Source of the DNA: Siphonodentalium dalli
Lineage: Eukaryota; Mollusca; Scaphopoda; Gadilida; Siphonodentaliidae
Direction of reading: 5' to 3'
NCBI GenBank assembly: GCA_032622095.1
Contig: CP136061.1
Span: 253,281,582 to 253,345,581 of the forward strand
DNA length: 64,000 bases
Shown here: positions 32,713-45,657 of the stretch, piece after piece
Layout of the letters: every line of letters starts with the position of its first letter
Position numbering within the stretch: the first letter of the stretch is position 1
Made by a program: the position numbers and the translations under genes
The notes under the pieces: model-generated
Told to the model about the DNA's origin: nothing
The model's input: only the letters and a program-made list of their open reading frames with translations
The model's database searches: none

Positions 32713-32989
32713 ACACGTTTTAGCATTACAATGTATATAACACAATTTCGGTCTACTAAAATTGTATAAAATACGATAAATGAATCTATATACACACTTG
32801 TACACTCATTGCCAGGGAAATGAACTTTCATGCATGGGTAACAAGCCACATGTATTCGCTTGGGATAATACACTTGATGTAGGGCTAGCTCGAGTTTCCG
32901 GCAGCCTCTGGCACTATATCCGAATTCTTCTACTGTCAGAATTCAACCAGTTATAAACCCAGGGAAGTAACCACAGCTGATAATAAGAT

Positions 32990-33105
32990 TAGTTAGAATT
33001 TAGAATTAGCGCACCCAAGCAGGGTGCTAACTAATCTCAACATACATATACAGCGCACCCAAGCAGGGTGCTAACTAATCTCAACATACATATACATTGT
33101 AAGTG
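32990..33105 (+). repeat. Short tandem duplication
   Basis: GCGCACCCAAGCAGGGTGCT followed by AACTAATCTCAACATACATAT is present twice (about 33009 and 33053). Confidence 0.8.
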
Positions 33106-33189
33106 TTGTTCTATTATTGTATGTTACATGGCCAAACTTAGATATTTAGCGGACCTTTCAGTGGCTTGTAGTCCTTGCACCCATCCCTC

Positions 33190-33390
33190 AAACAATGAGG
33201 TATATTATCAGTATAGGCATATAGCTTCAAACAATGGGGTATATTATCAGTATAGGCATATAGCTTCAAATGAGGTATATTATCAGTATAGGCATATAGC
33301 TTCAAACAATGGGGTATATTATCAGTATAGGCATATAGCTTCAAACACTGAGGTATATTATCAGTATAGGCATATAGCTTCAAATGAGAC
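33190..33390 (+). repeat. 39-bp tandem repeat
   Basis: Five copies of TATATTATCAGTATAGGCAT followed by ATAGCTTCAAA, with units of 36-39 bp. Open frames over it on both strands are repeat artefacts. Confidence 0.92.
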
Positions 33391-33946
33391 CCAATCCTGA
33401 TTTAGCCCCGCCCCATAATCGGTTTCGGATTCTGAATCCAGATTCTCCCACGAAATAACGATTCTGTGGGTTGAGTTTGAGCTTAAGTTTTAAAAGTCAT
33501 TACCAACAATACAACCCACAATCCAACCCACACGCCACATATAGGCTACAAAACGCAACCAACAATCCAACGCATACGTAACATATAGGCTACAAACGCA
33601 AACAAGAATGACAATGTAAGCGTTGTAAATACCAAGGTAACAAAACGTGGTGGAAGTTGAACAATGACGTAACGCTATTTAATAGATTGGCATTAGACAA
33701 TATAGGATAAGATCAAATTTAATGAAAAAATACACACAAAATGGACAGTAAGTTGCAACCATGAATAAAATGTATACAATTTGAAATCAATTACCTATAT
33801 ATTATATGAGTAGCATATTATGCATATACATGTGCAATGTAGTTTCCTAAATAATGTTTTCCACTTCAGTTTTCTTCATAAATCGAATTCATCTCTAATA
33901 AATTATAAGCTGATAAACTTTTATTAGAATCCCGAACGTTAAAGAA
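33391..33946. other. Intergenic, no gene supported
   Basis: A partly duplicated phrase (ACGCCACATATAGGCTACAAA and ACGTAACATATAGGCTACAAA) lies near 33530-33597. Nothing else was recognised. Confidence 0.4.
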
Positions 33947-35090
33947 AGAGCGGACCATGTCACATATAGAGCGGATCATGTCACATAAAGAGCGGATCAT
34001 GTCACATATAGAGCGGATCATGTCACATATACATGTAGAGATCATGTCACATATAGAGCGGATCATGTCACATATAGAGCGGATCATGTCACATATACAT
34101 GTATAGATCATGTCACATATAGAGCGGATCGTGTCACATATAGAGCAGACCATGTCACATAAAGAGCGGATCATGTCACATATACATGTAGAGATCATGT
34201 CACATAGAGCGGATCATGTCACATATAGAGCGGATCATGTCACATATACATGTAGAGATCATGTCACATATAGAGCGGATCGTGTCACATATAGAGCAGA
34301 TCATGTCACATAAAGAGCGGATCGTGTCACATATAGAGCAGATCATGTCACATATAGAGCGGATCGTGTCAGATATAGAGCAGATCATGTCACATAAAGA
34401 GCGGACCATGTCACATAAAGAGCGGATCATGTCACATATAGAGAGGATCATGTCACATACAGAGCGGATCATGTCACATAAAGAGCGGATCATGTCACAT
34501 AAAGAGCGGATAATGTCACATAAAGAGCGGATCATGTCACATATAGAGCGGACCATGTCACATATAGAGCGTTCGTGTCGCATATAGAGCGGATCATGTC
34601 ACATAAAGAGCGGATCATGTCACATAAAGAGCGAATCATGTCACATAAAGAGCGGATCATGTCACGTATAGAGCGGATCATGTCACATATAGAGCGGATC
34701 ATGTCACATAAAGAGCGGATCATGTCATATAAAGAGCGGATCATGTCACTTAAAGAGCGGATCATGTCACATATAGTGCGGATCATGTCACATATAGAGC
34801 GGATCATGTCACATAAAGAGCGGATCATGTCACATAAAGAGCGGATCATGTCACATAAAGAGATGACCATGTCACATATAGAGCGGATCATGTCACATAA
34901 AGAGCGGACCATGTCACATAAAGAGCGGATCATGTCACTTAAAGAGTGGATCATGTCACATAAAGAGCGGATCATGTCACATAAAGAGCGGATCATGTCA
35001 CATAAAGATCGGATCATGTCACATAAAGAACGGATCATGTCACATAAAGAGCTGATCATGTCACATATAGAGCGGATCGTGTCACATATA
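33947..35090. repeat. 21-bp minisatellite, about 54 copies
   Basis: Unit CGGATCATGTCACATAAAGAG and variants (TATAGAG, CGTGTCACA), with occasional longer units carrying ACATGTAGAGAT (34027-34258). Every frame is open on both strands because of the 21-bp unit; the resulting MSHKERI and CDMIRSL-type repeats are not genes. Confidence 0.95.
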
Positions 35091-35214
35091 GACGATCTAC
35101 AACTCATCCCCATTTTATAGCTGATTTACAAAAACTCGTCCAGTAACTTAAATTTTCTAATTTACTGGACGAGTTTTTAAAAATTCCGCTATAAACTGGG
35201 GACGAGTTGTATAT
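35091..35214. repeat. Hairpin next to the 21-bp minisatellite
   Basis: GATCTACAACTCATCCCCA pairs with TGGGGACGAGTTGTATATC and an inner AAAACTCGTCCAGTAA pairs with TTACTGGACGAGTTTTT. The hairpin starts exactly where the minisatellite ends. Confidence 0.75.
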
Positions 35215-35344
35215 CACAATTTTTAGAATGGGTTTATTGAATGGAATAAGGGTAGGATCATGTGATAAATATTTTTATAATGGTTGCTTTTTGTTCATTC
35301 TTCATAATAAATAAGAATTTCTCATAATTTGTCATATCTGAAAA

Positions 35345-36897
35345 ATATAGGAACCACAGGTCCCCAGACCAAATACATACCCCCCCCCCAATAATAATCA
35401 ATCCTATAGAAAGGTATCAATTGGCTGGGCCTAATTTGTTTTATCATTTTTTTCAAAGTCAACAAACTGGATCAAACTACATGTTTTACATAATCCAAAT
35501 CCTCAGTAAACATACTTGAATCAACAAATGTGACTTAAAAGAAACTAACATCGGCTTCTATAAGGCATCGGATGACATTTCGTGCATTTTTCCTAGTAAA
35601 GAAAACGTCCCAGATGATATATTTAATGGCGTAATTCAACGAAATAATTTTTTTAACTTCTCATTCATTACAGTTTGTTGGAGAAATATTGAAAGCCATA
35701 GTATTTTTGAGGTGTAGAGTACGAAATATAAACAGACGACAAACCGGAAGTCAAAGTACCGTTTGCGCAACAATAATACATTTTGGTACACATGGCACTA
35801 TTACCTGTTATACAACAAACGTTGCATATCAACATTTTTAGAATGGAATAAGGGTAGGATCATGTAATACATATTTTTTATAATGGTTGCTTTTTGTTCA
35901 TTCTTCATAATAAATCAGAATTTCTCATAATTTGTCATATCTGAAAAATATAGGAACCACAGGTTCAAACTGGATCAAACTACACAAAAATAATTTTTGT
36001 TACAAAATGCCTCATATATAGGTAGAAAAATATTTTAGTACTCTTCAATTTGATGTATTCCTTGTAAAAATTGGTTCAGAAGAACTCCGGGTTTGAGCAC
36101 AGGCCTGACACAAACCGGCTGTTTTTTTCTCTCATTCGACATTGTGTCCGCGCTACTGCGTTGCCAAATACTGGTTTCTTATACAGAATCGTGCCGTAAA
36201 GACACTTTCAATGAGAAGTAGTATATTTATATTATGCGTCAATTAGAATCGGTATTGTTTACTGACCCACTCAAATAAATCACGCCATGCACATAACGGC
36301 CCAATATCTCTCGTATTTATTGATAATATCCGTTCCATGAACCAGGAAGCGATCAACTAAGTTCCAAAAACAGCCATCTTATGCGAGTCTGCCGTGAGTA
36401 CTATTTATAGTTCATACGCAACACAACAAATCCATATAAATAGTTAGAAAAAATGAAATAAACACACAAAGATTGAATTAACACGAATGCCGATTTATAA
36501 ACATATAGGAATATAGGAATATAACTTCATAAATTTTTAGAATGTAAATTCATTTCTTCTTCGATATAAATTTTATTTATATCGAATACTTAATGCAATG
36601 ATAACGTACATGTAGCATTACGTCACTCCAAAATGGCGATAGATGTTGAGAAAAACAACAGGTCCGATCTGTATCATAACCAATTTTTACACGAGATATA
36701 TAAAATTGAAGAGCAATAAAACATCTTTCTATCTATGTATGAGGCATTTATATAAGAACAAATATTTTTTGTGTATTTTGAACCAGTTTGAGGACTTTGA
36801 AAAAAGGATAAACAAATTTGCCCAGGCCAAGTTGGATACCTTTCTATAGGATTAAGTATTATTGGGGTGGGTGAATTTTTGTTATGGGACCTGTGGT
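35345..36897. mobile_element. Non-autonomous DNA transposon with about 130-bp TIRs
   Basis: The left end (ACCACAGGTCCC, CCCCAATAATAATCAATCCTATAG, CAAAGTC, cited in part) is inverted at 36765-36897 with moderate identity. The inner TIRs continue (CTCATATATAGGTAG at 36011; complement near 36740). A nested repeat (35835-35965) also occurs at 35224-35355. No transposase was recognised. Confidence 0.7.
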
Positions 36898-37384
36898 GTG
36901 AATTCTGTAATTATGTCCCTCTGTTTCAATTTGTTTACAAATACACACAATACTCAATCTTTCTTTAATTATGACCGGGAAAAGTCCAGAATTAATTGTA
37001 CAAAACAATTGTAATGAATTGCGATAATCGTGAGAACAAGTGAATTTAATTATGTATTAATTAGATAACTATGCAGATTATAAAATTATGGATAATACTG
37101 TGGCTTATATTGAATAAAGTGTAGTTTGAAGTGATAAAATTGAAGAAAAAAACTTGTTGATTTGCGAACGTATCAAAATAAATTATGCCTTTGCGTGAAA
37201 TACTGCCGACGTAAAAAAAAAGAAAGAAGCTATATGCTGCCATGCAATGAGTGTTAATTAAACAATTATCACTAATTATTGATCAATTATGCATATTACA
37301 TACAACAACACAACGAGAGGTGCATGAATTGTAGCTCTAAGCTATGATAGCCACCATAATTATGTAGGGCTACGTTTTACGAAA
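36898..37384. other. Intergenic, no gene supported
   Basis: AT-rich, with short frames only. Confidence 0.4.
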
Positions 37385-37930
37385 TTTCGTCTCGATATCC
37401 CCAGTTTTGACCTGCCGTTTATTTTCACTAAAGTAGATAAACGCTCTTTAATAGCGACGCCTCATATAGAAACGCTCATTAATTATCACGCGATTAACCC
37501 ATCAATCCCCATTACGGTGGGAGTTGAAGGTTGAAGGGGTGGTCACACGGTCTCGCGAATGGTCCGGGTGCACTGTCTGTGGATTTTTACCCTTATACAG
37601 CAAGTTTGGGTTCAATCGGCCCATAAGTTTTCGTCTCGATATCCCCAGTTTCCGAGACGGTCAAATGCCGTATATTTTCACTAAAGTAGATAAACGCTCT
37701 TTAATAGCGACGCGTCATATACAAACGCTCATTAATTATCACGCGATTAACCCATCAATCCCCATTACGGTGGCAGTTGAAGGGTGAAGGAGTGGTCGCA
37801 CGGTCTCGCGAATGGCGCAATGACACTTCCCGTGGGTTTTACCCTTAGATAGGAAGTTTGGGCTCAATCGGTGGAGCCGTTTTCGAGTCTATACAGGACA
37901 TACACCCGGAAGTCTCAATATATATAGATA
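37385..37930 (+). repeat. Tandem duplication of about 242 bp
   Basis: CGTCTCGATATCCCCAGTTT starts copies at about 37389 and 37631. Both contain AAAGTAGATAAACGCTCTTT, CACGCGATTAACCCATCAAT and GGTCTCGCGAATGG. The end at about 37909 (CACCCGGAAGTCTCAATATA) with a TATAGATAGAT tail looks like a retroposon 3' end, which is inference. Confidence 0.8.
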
Positions 37931-38339
37931 GATATTGAAGAGGAACCAAAAATATGTATATGCTACCGGGATACGGAACAGCTGTGGCCTAGGAGTGTCC
38001 ACAAGTGACAGAGATACTCAGATTTACACCAAGATTTTCCCCATTACTCACCCCGGAATGCATCATAATTCACAAATAAGAGATTAATATTAGCCATCAT
38101 GACCTGGGGTGTAGTTTGGAAAAATCTCACCGAGGGGCCAGATATTTGCCATTTCGGACCTATGCTGCATGTATCATGTGTGGCGAGGTACACCCACGAC
38201 AGCGGTGGCTAGTTTAGGCTAGCGTCACTAGCCGGTAATTGTTTAACATATAATGTGGTATTTATTATGGTCGGTAGTTCTTATTAAATAATTGCCATAT
38301 CGCACATATGTCTCAGTTTTGCATTCTTACCCCATTAAT
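37931..38339. other. Intergenic, no feature recognised
   Basis: Mixed sequence without gene, repeat or RNA signature. Confidence 0.35.
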
Positions 38340-39180
38340 GGTTATAGGGCATCTTCAAATGACTGGGGAGATGGAACATAAATCGTATTTCACACAAATT
38401 ATTCAAAATCAGTGACGCTCTTACATATATTTTGTCCAGGAGAATGATTAATATTGACGGCAGACGATACGCAACTCAATTAGCATTCAATTAGTTTAAA
38501 TGTTGGTATAAAGGAGCTATTGAGTTAACCTGTTATTGTCATTTAAAAAGGCTTAGAGCACAATCCAATTGTTGCAATCGTTCCCTGAGTTTCGGTAAAG
38601 CACACCAATTCCCAAGGCTGGCGAAGGAATAGTTCAGTGATTATCCCATTGTTAGGCCCACGCAACTCATAATAGACAAATCGCCCGGGCGCTTCAAAGT
38701 GGGACCAGTCCGTGTTGTTTCGGACATATCTATTCGCATTCAACGGCGATCAGTTCATGTTAATCACGTTGTTGGGCGTGGCTAACCGGCTATTGTGTCC
38801 AATCGCGGCCAGCGCACGGATTGTGCGTCGTTGTCAAAACACGCTCAACGGCACATTTCCAGTTGCTTGCATTATGTGGGATCAATTGTGGTCTAAGTCG
38901 GTCAGATCACGCGAATAGTTCTTTACCAGAATAAATCTCGTCTTCGACTCGATTGATTCTGCTAAAGAACCGTTCTTGTGCTCTAACCCTTACTTATATT
39001 CGTAATATTATTGAATAACAAAGCTGGCACAACGTATTTTGTCGGAAGACTGTTCAATTAAAGGAAAGATGAACATGTTATGGTCATATACCACTATAAT
39101 AGTGGAATACCATGCACTATAATGGTGGAATACCATGCACTATAATAGTGGGATTCAGGGTGTGCCTGACAGGTTTGATA
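38340..39180. mobile_element. Second copy of the 31.3-kb transposon, interrupted by a MITE
   Basis: 38385-38552 and 38990-39180 align with 31960-32358, including GACGGCAGACGATACGCAAC, TAACAAAGCTGGC, ACAACGTATTTTGTCGG and the right end TGTGCCTGACAGG. The 38553-38986 block has no counterpart there. The left TIR of this copy is not evident. Confidence 0.72.
38553..38986. mobile_element. Nested MITE with TTAGAGCACAA ends
   Basis: The ends TTAGAGCACAA and TTGTGCTCTAA bound 434 bp that are missing from the related sequence at 32140, which therefore represents the empty site. The interior has GTTCTTTACCAGAATAAATC followed by GATTCTGCTAAAGAACCG as a local inverted repeat. It is non-coding. Confidence 0.75.
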
Positions 39181-39247
39181 TATTTCAGATCTCTTAACCA
39201 CAGATATAACAAATAACGTTATCAATCATGAACTTTCATGTGGATTT

Positions 39248-39390
39248 TCGCGATGCCTTTGTGATACGAATGATGCTTGTGTGATACGAATGATGCCTGT
39301 GTAATACGAATGATGCATGTGTGATACGAATGAAGCCTGTGTGATACGAATGTTGCATGTGTGATACGAATGATGCCTGTGTGATAATAA
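39248..39390 (+). repeat. 20-bp tandem repeat
   Basis: Seven copies of GATGCCTGTGTGATACGAAT with small variants. Confidence 0.92.
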
Positions 39391-39646
39391 TTATAATGAT
39401 TGTAACCATGTTTTCACTTTTTTTTGTCAGCCTACATGTAGAAAACTATTCTGGATTGTTTTCTGTCAAATGGGACCGTGGTCTGTTACTTACATGTACA
39501 CGAACACAATGATGGCTATTATGCAAATATTATAGACCAGGAGTCGTGAAACTGACGTTATATCCCGATGCACTACACATGCAAGATTGCGCCAGTTCGG
39601 AAATTTGTTTGTTTTGCTACATCTTAATACAACGCATGTCTGGTTT

Positions 39647-40022
39647 AAAGGCACGGATGGCCTTCGCGATGTGTACTGCTGTTAAAATTGTCACATCCGT
39701 AAAACCTCAATAAACAGAAAGAATATTAAAATATAGACAGCTTTTGTTCTTATACCAATCATAAATATCGCGTAAATAGTATGTTATTGTCAAGTTTGTA
39801 CGCTTTGTTATGCAAACAAAGGCCGAAAACGTTCCATAACCTGGCATTTGTTTACATAACAAAGCGACTGGACTGGACAATAACATAATATTTACGCGAT
39901 ATTTATGATTGCTATAAGATCAGACTATATGTCTATATTCTAATATTCTTTCTGTTTATGGCAGTTTTAACGGGTGTGACTATTTTAACAGCATACCCAC
40001 CACGAAGGCCATCCGTGCCTTG
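39647..40022. mobile_element. MITE family C, full copy (AAAGGCACGG ends)
   Basis: The ends AAAGGCACGGATGGCCTTCG and CGAAGGCCATCCGTGCCTT are inverse. The inner TIRs contain ATAAATATCGCGTAAATAGTATGTTATTGTC and its near complement AACATAATATTTACGCGATA (cited in part). Other copies: 57685-58186, 58531-59064, part at 60700-60875, and a relic in the Polinton (6168-6498). Confidence 0.87.
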
Positions 40023-40127
40023 GGGGACTGTGTACTAAATCCTGCCATTTATGGGACCATCTCCTTTTATACGCAACAGAATATATGCAACCAATGAATG
40101 AATTTGAACCATGGATTAATGCAAACA

Positions 40128-40263
40128 TACACTCATGTGTTCTATGAACGATACAAACAATATGGTAATTATCATGCAAATGAGTTTATGACTCGAGTCA
40201 TTTATTCATTTGCATTATAGTTAGCATATTGTTTATATCGTTCATAGAACACATGAGTGTATT
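40128..40263. repeat. Hairpin (inverted repeat)
   Basis: ATACACTCATGTGTTCTATG with AACGATACAAACAATATG pairs with the sequence ending ACACATGAGTGTAT. The centre is GACTCGAGTC. Confidence 0.85.
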
Positions 40264-42589
40264 TGACGGGGTTCCAATATTTATCTCGAAAACAAAGCGA
40301 TTTTCATAACGCTGTCATTTGTGCAAACTTTGTGAAAAGCATTGAAACCCTGCCGAACGCAACATTTACCCCCACCAGATAGTCTGACATCTAACGGCGA
40401 ATGGCTTATCAATGACGTAAACAACATTATATGTATATCATTGTATCCAATCAGCTCCAACTGGATTACATCCTCGCTGTTCCCACCCAGTCTATATATC
40501 TCTCTATCTTTCTATTTATGTCTCTTGATCAAGGAGCGTGAAACACAATGGGAGCAAACCTGACAAAATACATTGGGCTTGTTGTATAACCCCCTTTCCA
40601 ATCAATTCATTTATACTATTATATTTATTATTGTCAAAACTTTTGTTAAATGTTCACATGCTTGTTATTAGGATTGTAATCAAATATGTTTACACTAAAA
40701 GACGATTGAAATGATACCTAGCATTATAGTTTGTCCCCACATCCGGTTGTAACTAGCAATCTGATTGGCTACAACGCCACGTTTAAATCACCATGTCCCC
40801 CGTCACCCTTGCCAGCGGGGTATAAGAGAACGTGCTCCAAACATCGAGGGTATATGAGCACGTGAAACATCGGGGGTATATGAATGACCCTTGAACTGGC
40901 AGTTTCCACCAATTTTGACGTTGCTCTCGCACGCCGAATTTGACGTCACCTGACGCCGAGTCCTTAGGTCAGCTACTGAATTATTCTTATTGGTGTGAAT
41001 TGGCAGAGCCTCGCGAAAAATCATACTTCTAACTCGTTGAGATAACACACATCTCAAAACACACTATGCTATTGTGTGCTAAGACAACTAGGGGCCCCAT
41101 CGATTCACCATATGTATCGGCGCGCCCCTGCTATGCGAAGGCACGATGTTCGATACGCAGATAACAGTTCTGACCACCCGGAGTAGGAAGCTAATGCAGC
41201 ATGAAGACTTAGAAGTATACACACAAGAAGGATGGCCATCCGAACGATTTACGGATTAGCTATCGCAGGTGTACTAGGAAAGATGCCCATTGGAAATTAA
41301 TGCGGCGAGCTGACCATGAGAAGATATAGAAGAATGACGCTCGTCCGATTACCCCAACTACGCCCCAAACTGATGTACCGCGAAATACGCCTTGGGCTAG
41401 CAACGTCACCCCAGACTATAAAGATTACCTGATTTTATTAGAGAAATCATGATGCTTTGGAACTCCCTCGAGTCGACACTGGTACTCGTATTACCGACGT
41501 AGAGATGCCAAGAAGACGGCTAGGATCCCTAGCCGGGAGCATGGATAGGAATGCAAGGTAACACATTATGATCTTGTATTTCTAACAACGCACCACTGAT
41601 GCGCCGACGAAGAAGAAGAGCAGAAGACAAGAAGATACACTCAATCCATGAAGACGGAAGAAGGCCCTAAACCGAGCAGACGACAGGAAGAGAAACTCAA
41701 CCAGGAGAAACCCAGATGCTGATGATTGAACATTATTGACTTTGTTGTAAATAAATAATCAAACCGTTCTGATGGCCTAAGAGTTATATGTACCCGTATT
41801 GGCACAATTGTTGTATTTATCTTATGCCAACTGATACTATCATTTTTGGTCAAATTAAGCCTAATTTATGACAGTTTTCAGACAAAAACAACCTACATTT
41901 TGGTCATTTCGAAGAGCAATTCCCGTTACGCATGAATACGCAGTTACAGTACATGTGATGAGGTCGCGAATTTATGGAACATTGGGGTGATTTGTCAGCA
42001 ACAAACATGATATAATTCCTGATTTAATATGAATCCATGTACATAAATCGGAACAGTGAAATTCTTTCAATAACATATAAATGTTCTCAGACAAAAAGCA
42101 AAGATATTCAAACTGTTACAGTTCAGAATTCGTTAGATTGAAAATAACATGCAAGTTCTGAGAAAAGTGTACATCGTACATTTTGCAAATTTTGTGGGGT
42201 GCAAGCTGTCTAAAATGACGGGAACAGAATAGTGAAAGCTTAAAATTTAGTCCTATTAGGGTCATGTTATCATGTTTCATTGAATGTTTAGCTACATTAC
42301 TATTTTATTCCATTTGTATGCATTAATTTATTCGTTTAAATCATTCGAAACGCTGAAGTAAATGTGACCCAATTGCGAGGCGAGAGTTTTTTGTTGATAC
42401 GTCGCCAAGGCAAGCATGACGTCACGAGGCGAAAGGTCACGCTGCGCATAGTCCGTTTCTTGAAATGATAATACACATATGTAAGATATCACGATAATTT
42501 AATACACAGTATAACATCACACCGGTATAAGATAACTTATGAAAAACACACTTAAATTAAGGAGACATGGTTATTGTTGTGGGGACAAA
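40264..42589. other. Intergenic, no gene supported
   Basis: GAGGGTATATGAGCACGTG-like phrases repeat near 40850-40880. 41440-41720 is rich in GAAGA-type codons but broken by stops. Frames of 64-84 codons (40342, 40803, 41641) have no motif. No RNA gene was recognised. Confidence 0.4.
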
Positions 42590-42735
42590 ATCGTTATCTC
42601 CGGCAACATCGTGGAGTACACGGAGATTTAATACCTGGATGTCTCGTTTCGAACCCCTCGGCTCCGCCTCGGGGTTCAAAATCGACATCCAGGTATTTAA
42701 TCTCCATGTACCCCCGATGTTGCCGAAGATAATAA
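42590..42735. repeat. Hairpin (foldback) element
   Basis: TCTCCGGCAACATCG, GAGATTTAATACCTGGATGTC and AACCCC pair with the second half (GGGGTTCAAAATCGACATCC, AGGTATTTAATCTCC, CGATGTTGCCG). The centre CTCGGCTCCGCCTCGG is GC-rich. Confidence 0.85.
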
Positions 42736-42890
42736 TAATATATAGTCAGTTCTCGATCTAGTGTTGTCTGATGAGTTGGGGTATAAAATAAACATGTGAG
42801 TTTTTTTCTTTTGTGTCCAAGAACTGTTATTCTTACACCGGAATGGTAACGACGCAAACAGTGTTCTCTGTAAATTGTGTATTGCTACAC

Positions 42891-44257
42891 CTATAACCTA
42901 TCAGTCGATTGGAACTCGGATCTGACATCTGAACTCGTCGTCTTCTGGCTCCACATCCCACTCGAAGTGAAGCTACCACCGGATTTGAGCTTCCTGGCGA
43001 TCAGCCGACATCCCAGAAGGGCAATGAGACGCTTCCGGAATTTCCCACATGTAAGAAAATAGAGATAGAAATTCACAGCAAAGTTAATGTCAAAAAGCAT
43101 TGTCACAAATGTGTCCAGAAATAGGAACTTATCCATCTCCGTATTCGACGAGTTATAATCCCAATAAGGGGTGACGATGTCGGACACCACAACCGGCAGA
43201 GTGAGCACAACCAACGAAATAGACACCACTAACAACATTATGGTGATCGGACGCTGAACGATTGAAGGGTCATGCGGGGTTACTGAAACCTTTCTCCGAA
43301 GTTTGTGAGATTGTCTCAATCCGTAGATTATGAAACCGTTGAGTATGAACAGGAATACACATGGTATAATCGAATTGAAAGCAGCATCAACCCATGTCCA
43401 TATCTTATTATGCCAGTGCTCAAACCCAGGTTGTTCGCTGCAATAGTTAAACCCTTCCCATTCAGTTGTTCCGTAAATGAAGAAATAATGCAAGTTTAAG
43501 CCCGCTAATGCTACAAAGCAGACGATCAGGAACAGGTAAACGTTTCTCTTGATAAAAATCTGCTTGATCCTAAACGGGAATATAACTGCCACGAATCTTT
43601 CCAATGTCATCAGGACAACAATCCAAACGGAGAACATTGCTAGTGTAGATATCCAGAAGACGATCTGTTGGCAGCCCACGTGACTAATATACGCTTCTTT
43701 AAGGTTCAGCTCGTTGTAAGCCAGTTTGAGACCGAGCACACACGTGTCTGTGATGGCTAAAATAGCGACGAAGACCGACGATGATGTTATAGGGTTCATC
43801 GTTGCTATGGTAACCAATGCCAGCATATTTCCAGGGACTCCAACGCAAACCAGGACTCTCAAGTAATGTTCGTGTATCCTCTTGTGTGCTCTGTACAGCC
43901 AGGATGTTGGAAGCGGTGGATAATTTTGATAATTAGCAAAAAAGACTGAACACGCATCAGATATGTCCTTAAATGTAACATTCACATCACTAGACTCAAT
44001 TGTGGTGTCGTTCGCGGGCTCGTCTGTTGAGCCTCCGTTATTGGAAATATCACTGCAGTTATTCAACAACCCAAGCAGTGGCATTGATGACGGGCCTGCG
44101 GATTGGTTCGGTGTGCCTGCGGATTGGTTCGGTGGCCCTGCGGATTGGTTCGGGCCTGTGGATTGGTTCGTGCCATTAGGACCTGTAATTTGGTTCGTGC
44201 CATTTGGGCCTGACATCGGATCCGTGTTTCCCGCTTCGGTCATTTGCTGCCCGCCAC
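42891..44257 (-). CDS. Class A (rhodopsin-like) GPCR, 7TM exon (exon 2)
   Basis: Seven hydrophobic segments are visible. Numbered from the in-frame ATG at 44243: TM1 about 127-149 with GN (N139), TM2 155-176 with AILAITD (D166), TM3 from C191 to ERF (215-217, a DRY variant), TM4 234-256, C268 in the second outer loop, TM5 286-308, TM6 332-355 (LP at 349-350), TM7 376-398 with NFAVNFYLYF in place of NPxxY. The N-terminus has repeats of NQSAG and GPNGTNQ. A strong acceptor (TTCATTCAG) precedes 44257 and is in phase with the donor of the exon at 45658-46006, so the ATG at 44243 is probably internal. The spliced protein would be 571 residues. The cytoplasmic tail is serine-rich. Family: orphan or peptide-type receptor; ligand unknown. 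Confidence 0.9.
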
Positions 44258-45657
44258 CTGAATGAATTTAATGACATATTTAGTGCTTATTTTACAACCT
44301 CAAACTGAAATTGCACGACTCTACAACAATTTGAAAATGCAACACTAATTCACTAATTGTACTGTCAAAATATTCGACAACATCGACTGAGCCATTTCGC
44401 AGAACACGACTTCCGAACGACACAGAACTTTAAACAAACAGTCCTTCATTCGTCCCATACAAATCACCGATAAACAAACAATAATCAGTCACTATATTTG
44501 ATTTGACGTTCAATTGGCAGCCTGTCCTAAAATTCACCAAAGTATATATAAACAAAGTAAAAATATATACATTACAAGAGGTGTGCACTCGCATGCTAGC
44601 ATACTCCCACCGTGGCAAATTCAACCCGCATCATCCGTAAACCCCACAAAAAAAGATTTTTAACTTTAAAAAAAAATTTGGATTAATAATATCGATATGG
44701 TGTCGCAAGAAGCTTGTACAGAAAAAAATATTCAAATTGGTTGATATTTGTTCGAATGATTGCAGAAACCCAAAAAAGGGTAGAAAATGAAGCGCAACCT
44801 TAACATATAAGATGGCTTTTGTCGAGTGTGATAGCATCCACAACAAAAAAATCCCAAAATTTTATAAGTCAAAATAAGTCGAAAATGAAGTGTAATGTTA
44901 GGAAAAACAGTCCGAGCCAACCCTGAGCCGCAGCATGTACAGAGGGTGTTGTGAGAAGCATGTATACCAATAATTATTGAAATCGGTTCATATTTGTTAA
45001 AGTTATTAAGTCGGACAGAAGTTTCTATGTCAAAATAAGTCGAAAAGTAAGGCGTAACTTAAAACAAGAAATTCGGACCGCACCGCAATTAGCATCATGC
45101 ATACACAAATTATTGAAATCGGTTCATATTTGTTAGAGTTATGAGGTCGGACGGACGGACGGATGGACACACGGGGGGAGAAAGTGTGACGGACAGACGC
45201 AATCAATCCAGTATACCCCCCATTTTCTTCGAAAGTGGGGGTATAAATAAGTGTATGGCCGAAAATCGGGACCGAATTTCAAGCTCGGTTTTAGTTGAAG
45301 GACATCTCAATGTGCCATTCCGATCGATACATTTCCATTTTGATAAGAACTGAGATTTTGTTCGCGACTACCGAAGCAAACATATTTGAAGCAACGAACA
45401 GTATATAGAGTAATACCTAGCTCGCGTGCCTCCATAAAGCTGATATATAAAGTATACATTCCTGCATCACGACGAACAGTTAAACCTAGCTGATTGATTC
45501 TGCTGATTGTTTATTTAACTCAACGCCACAATTAAGTGGCGAATACAGAGTTACAATTAACATATATACATCTATTTACAAAAGCAAAGGGGGCCACTGC
45601 ATGGTGTCTGTCTGCCTGCCAGTGCCTCCTTAAAGCTGATATATAAAGTATACATAC
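44258..45657 (-). other. GPCR intron with SINE-like sequence
   Basis: A 1.4-kb intron, GT at 45657-45656 and AG at 44259-44258 on the minus strand. 44640-45245 contains imperfect repeats (ATGTCAAAATAAGTCGAAAA, ATTGAAATCGGTTCATATTTGTTA twice) and ends GGTCGGACGGACGGACGGAT and GGGGGTATAAATAA, a tail type common in invertebrate retroposons. 45425-45475 duplicates the exon-1 donor region (TAAAGCTGATATATAAAGTA). Confidence 0.6.

Noticed and set aside
33866-35120. Long repetitive ORFs (MSHKERI and CDMIRSL repeats) as proteins
   Set aside because: They come from a 21-bp unit that keeps every frame open on both strands.
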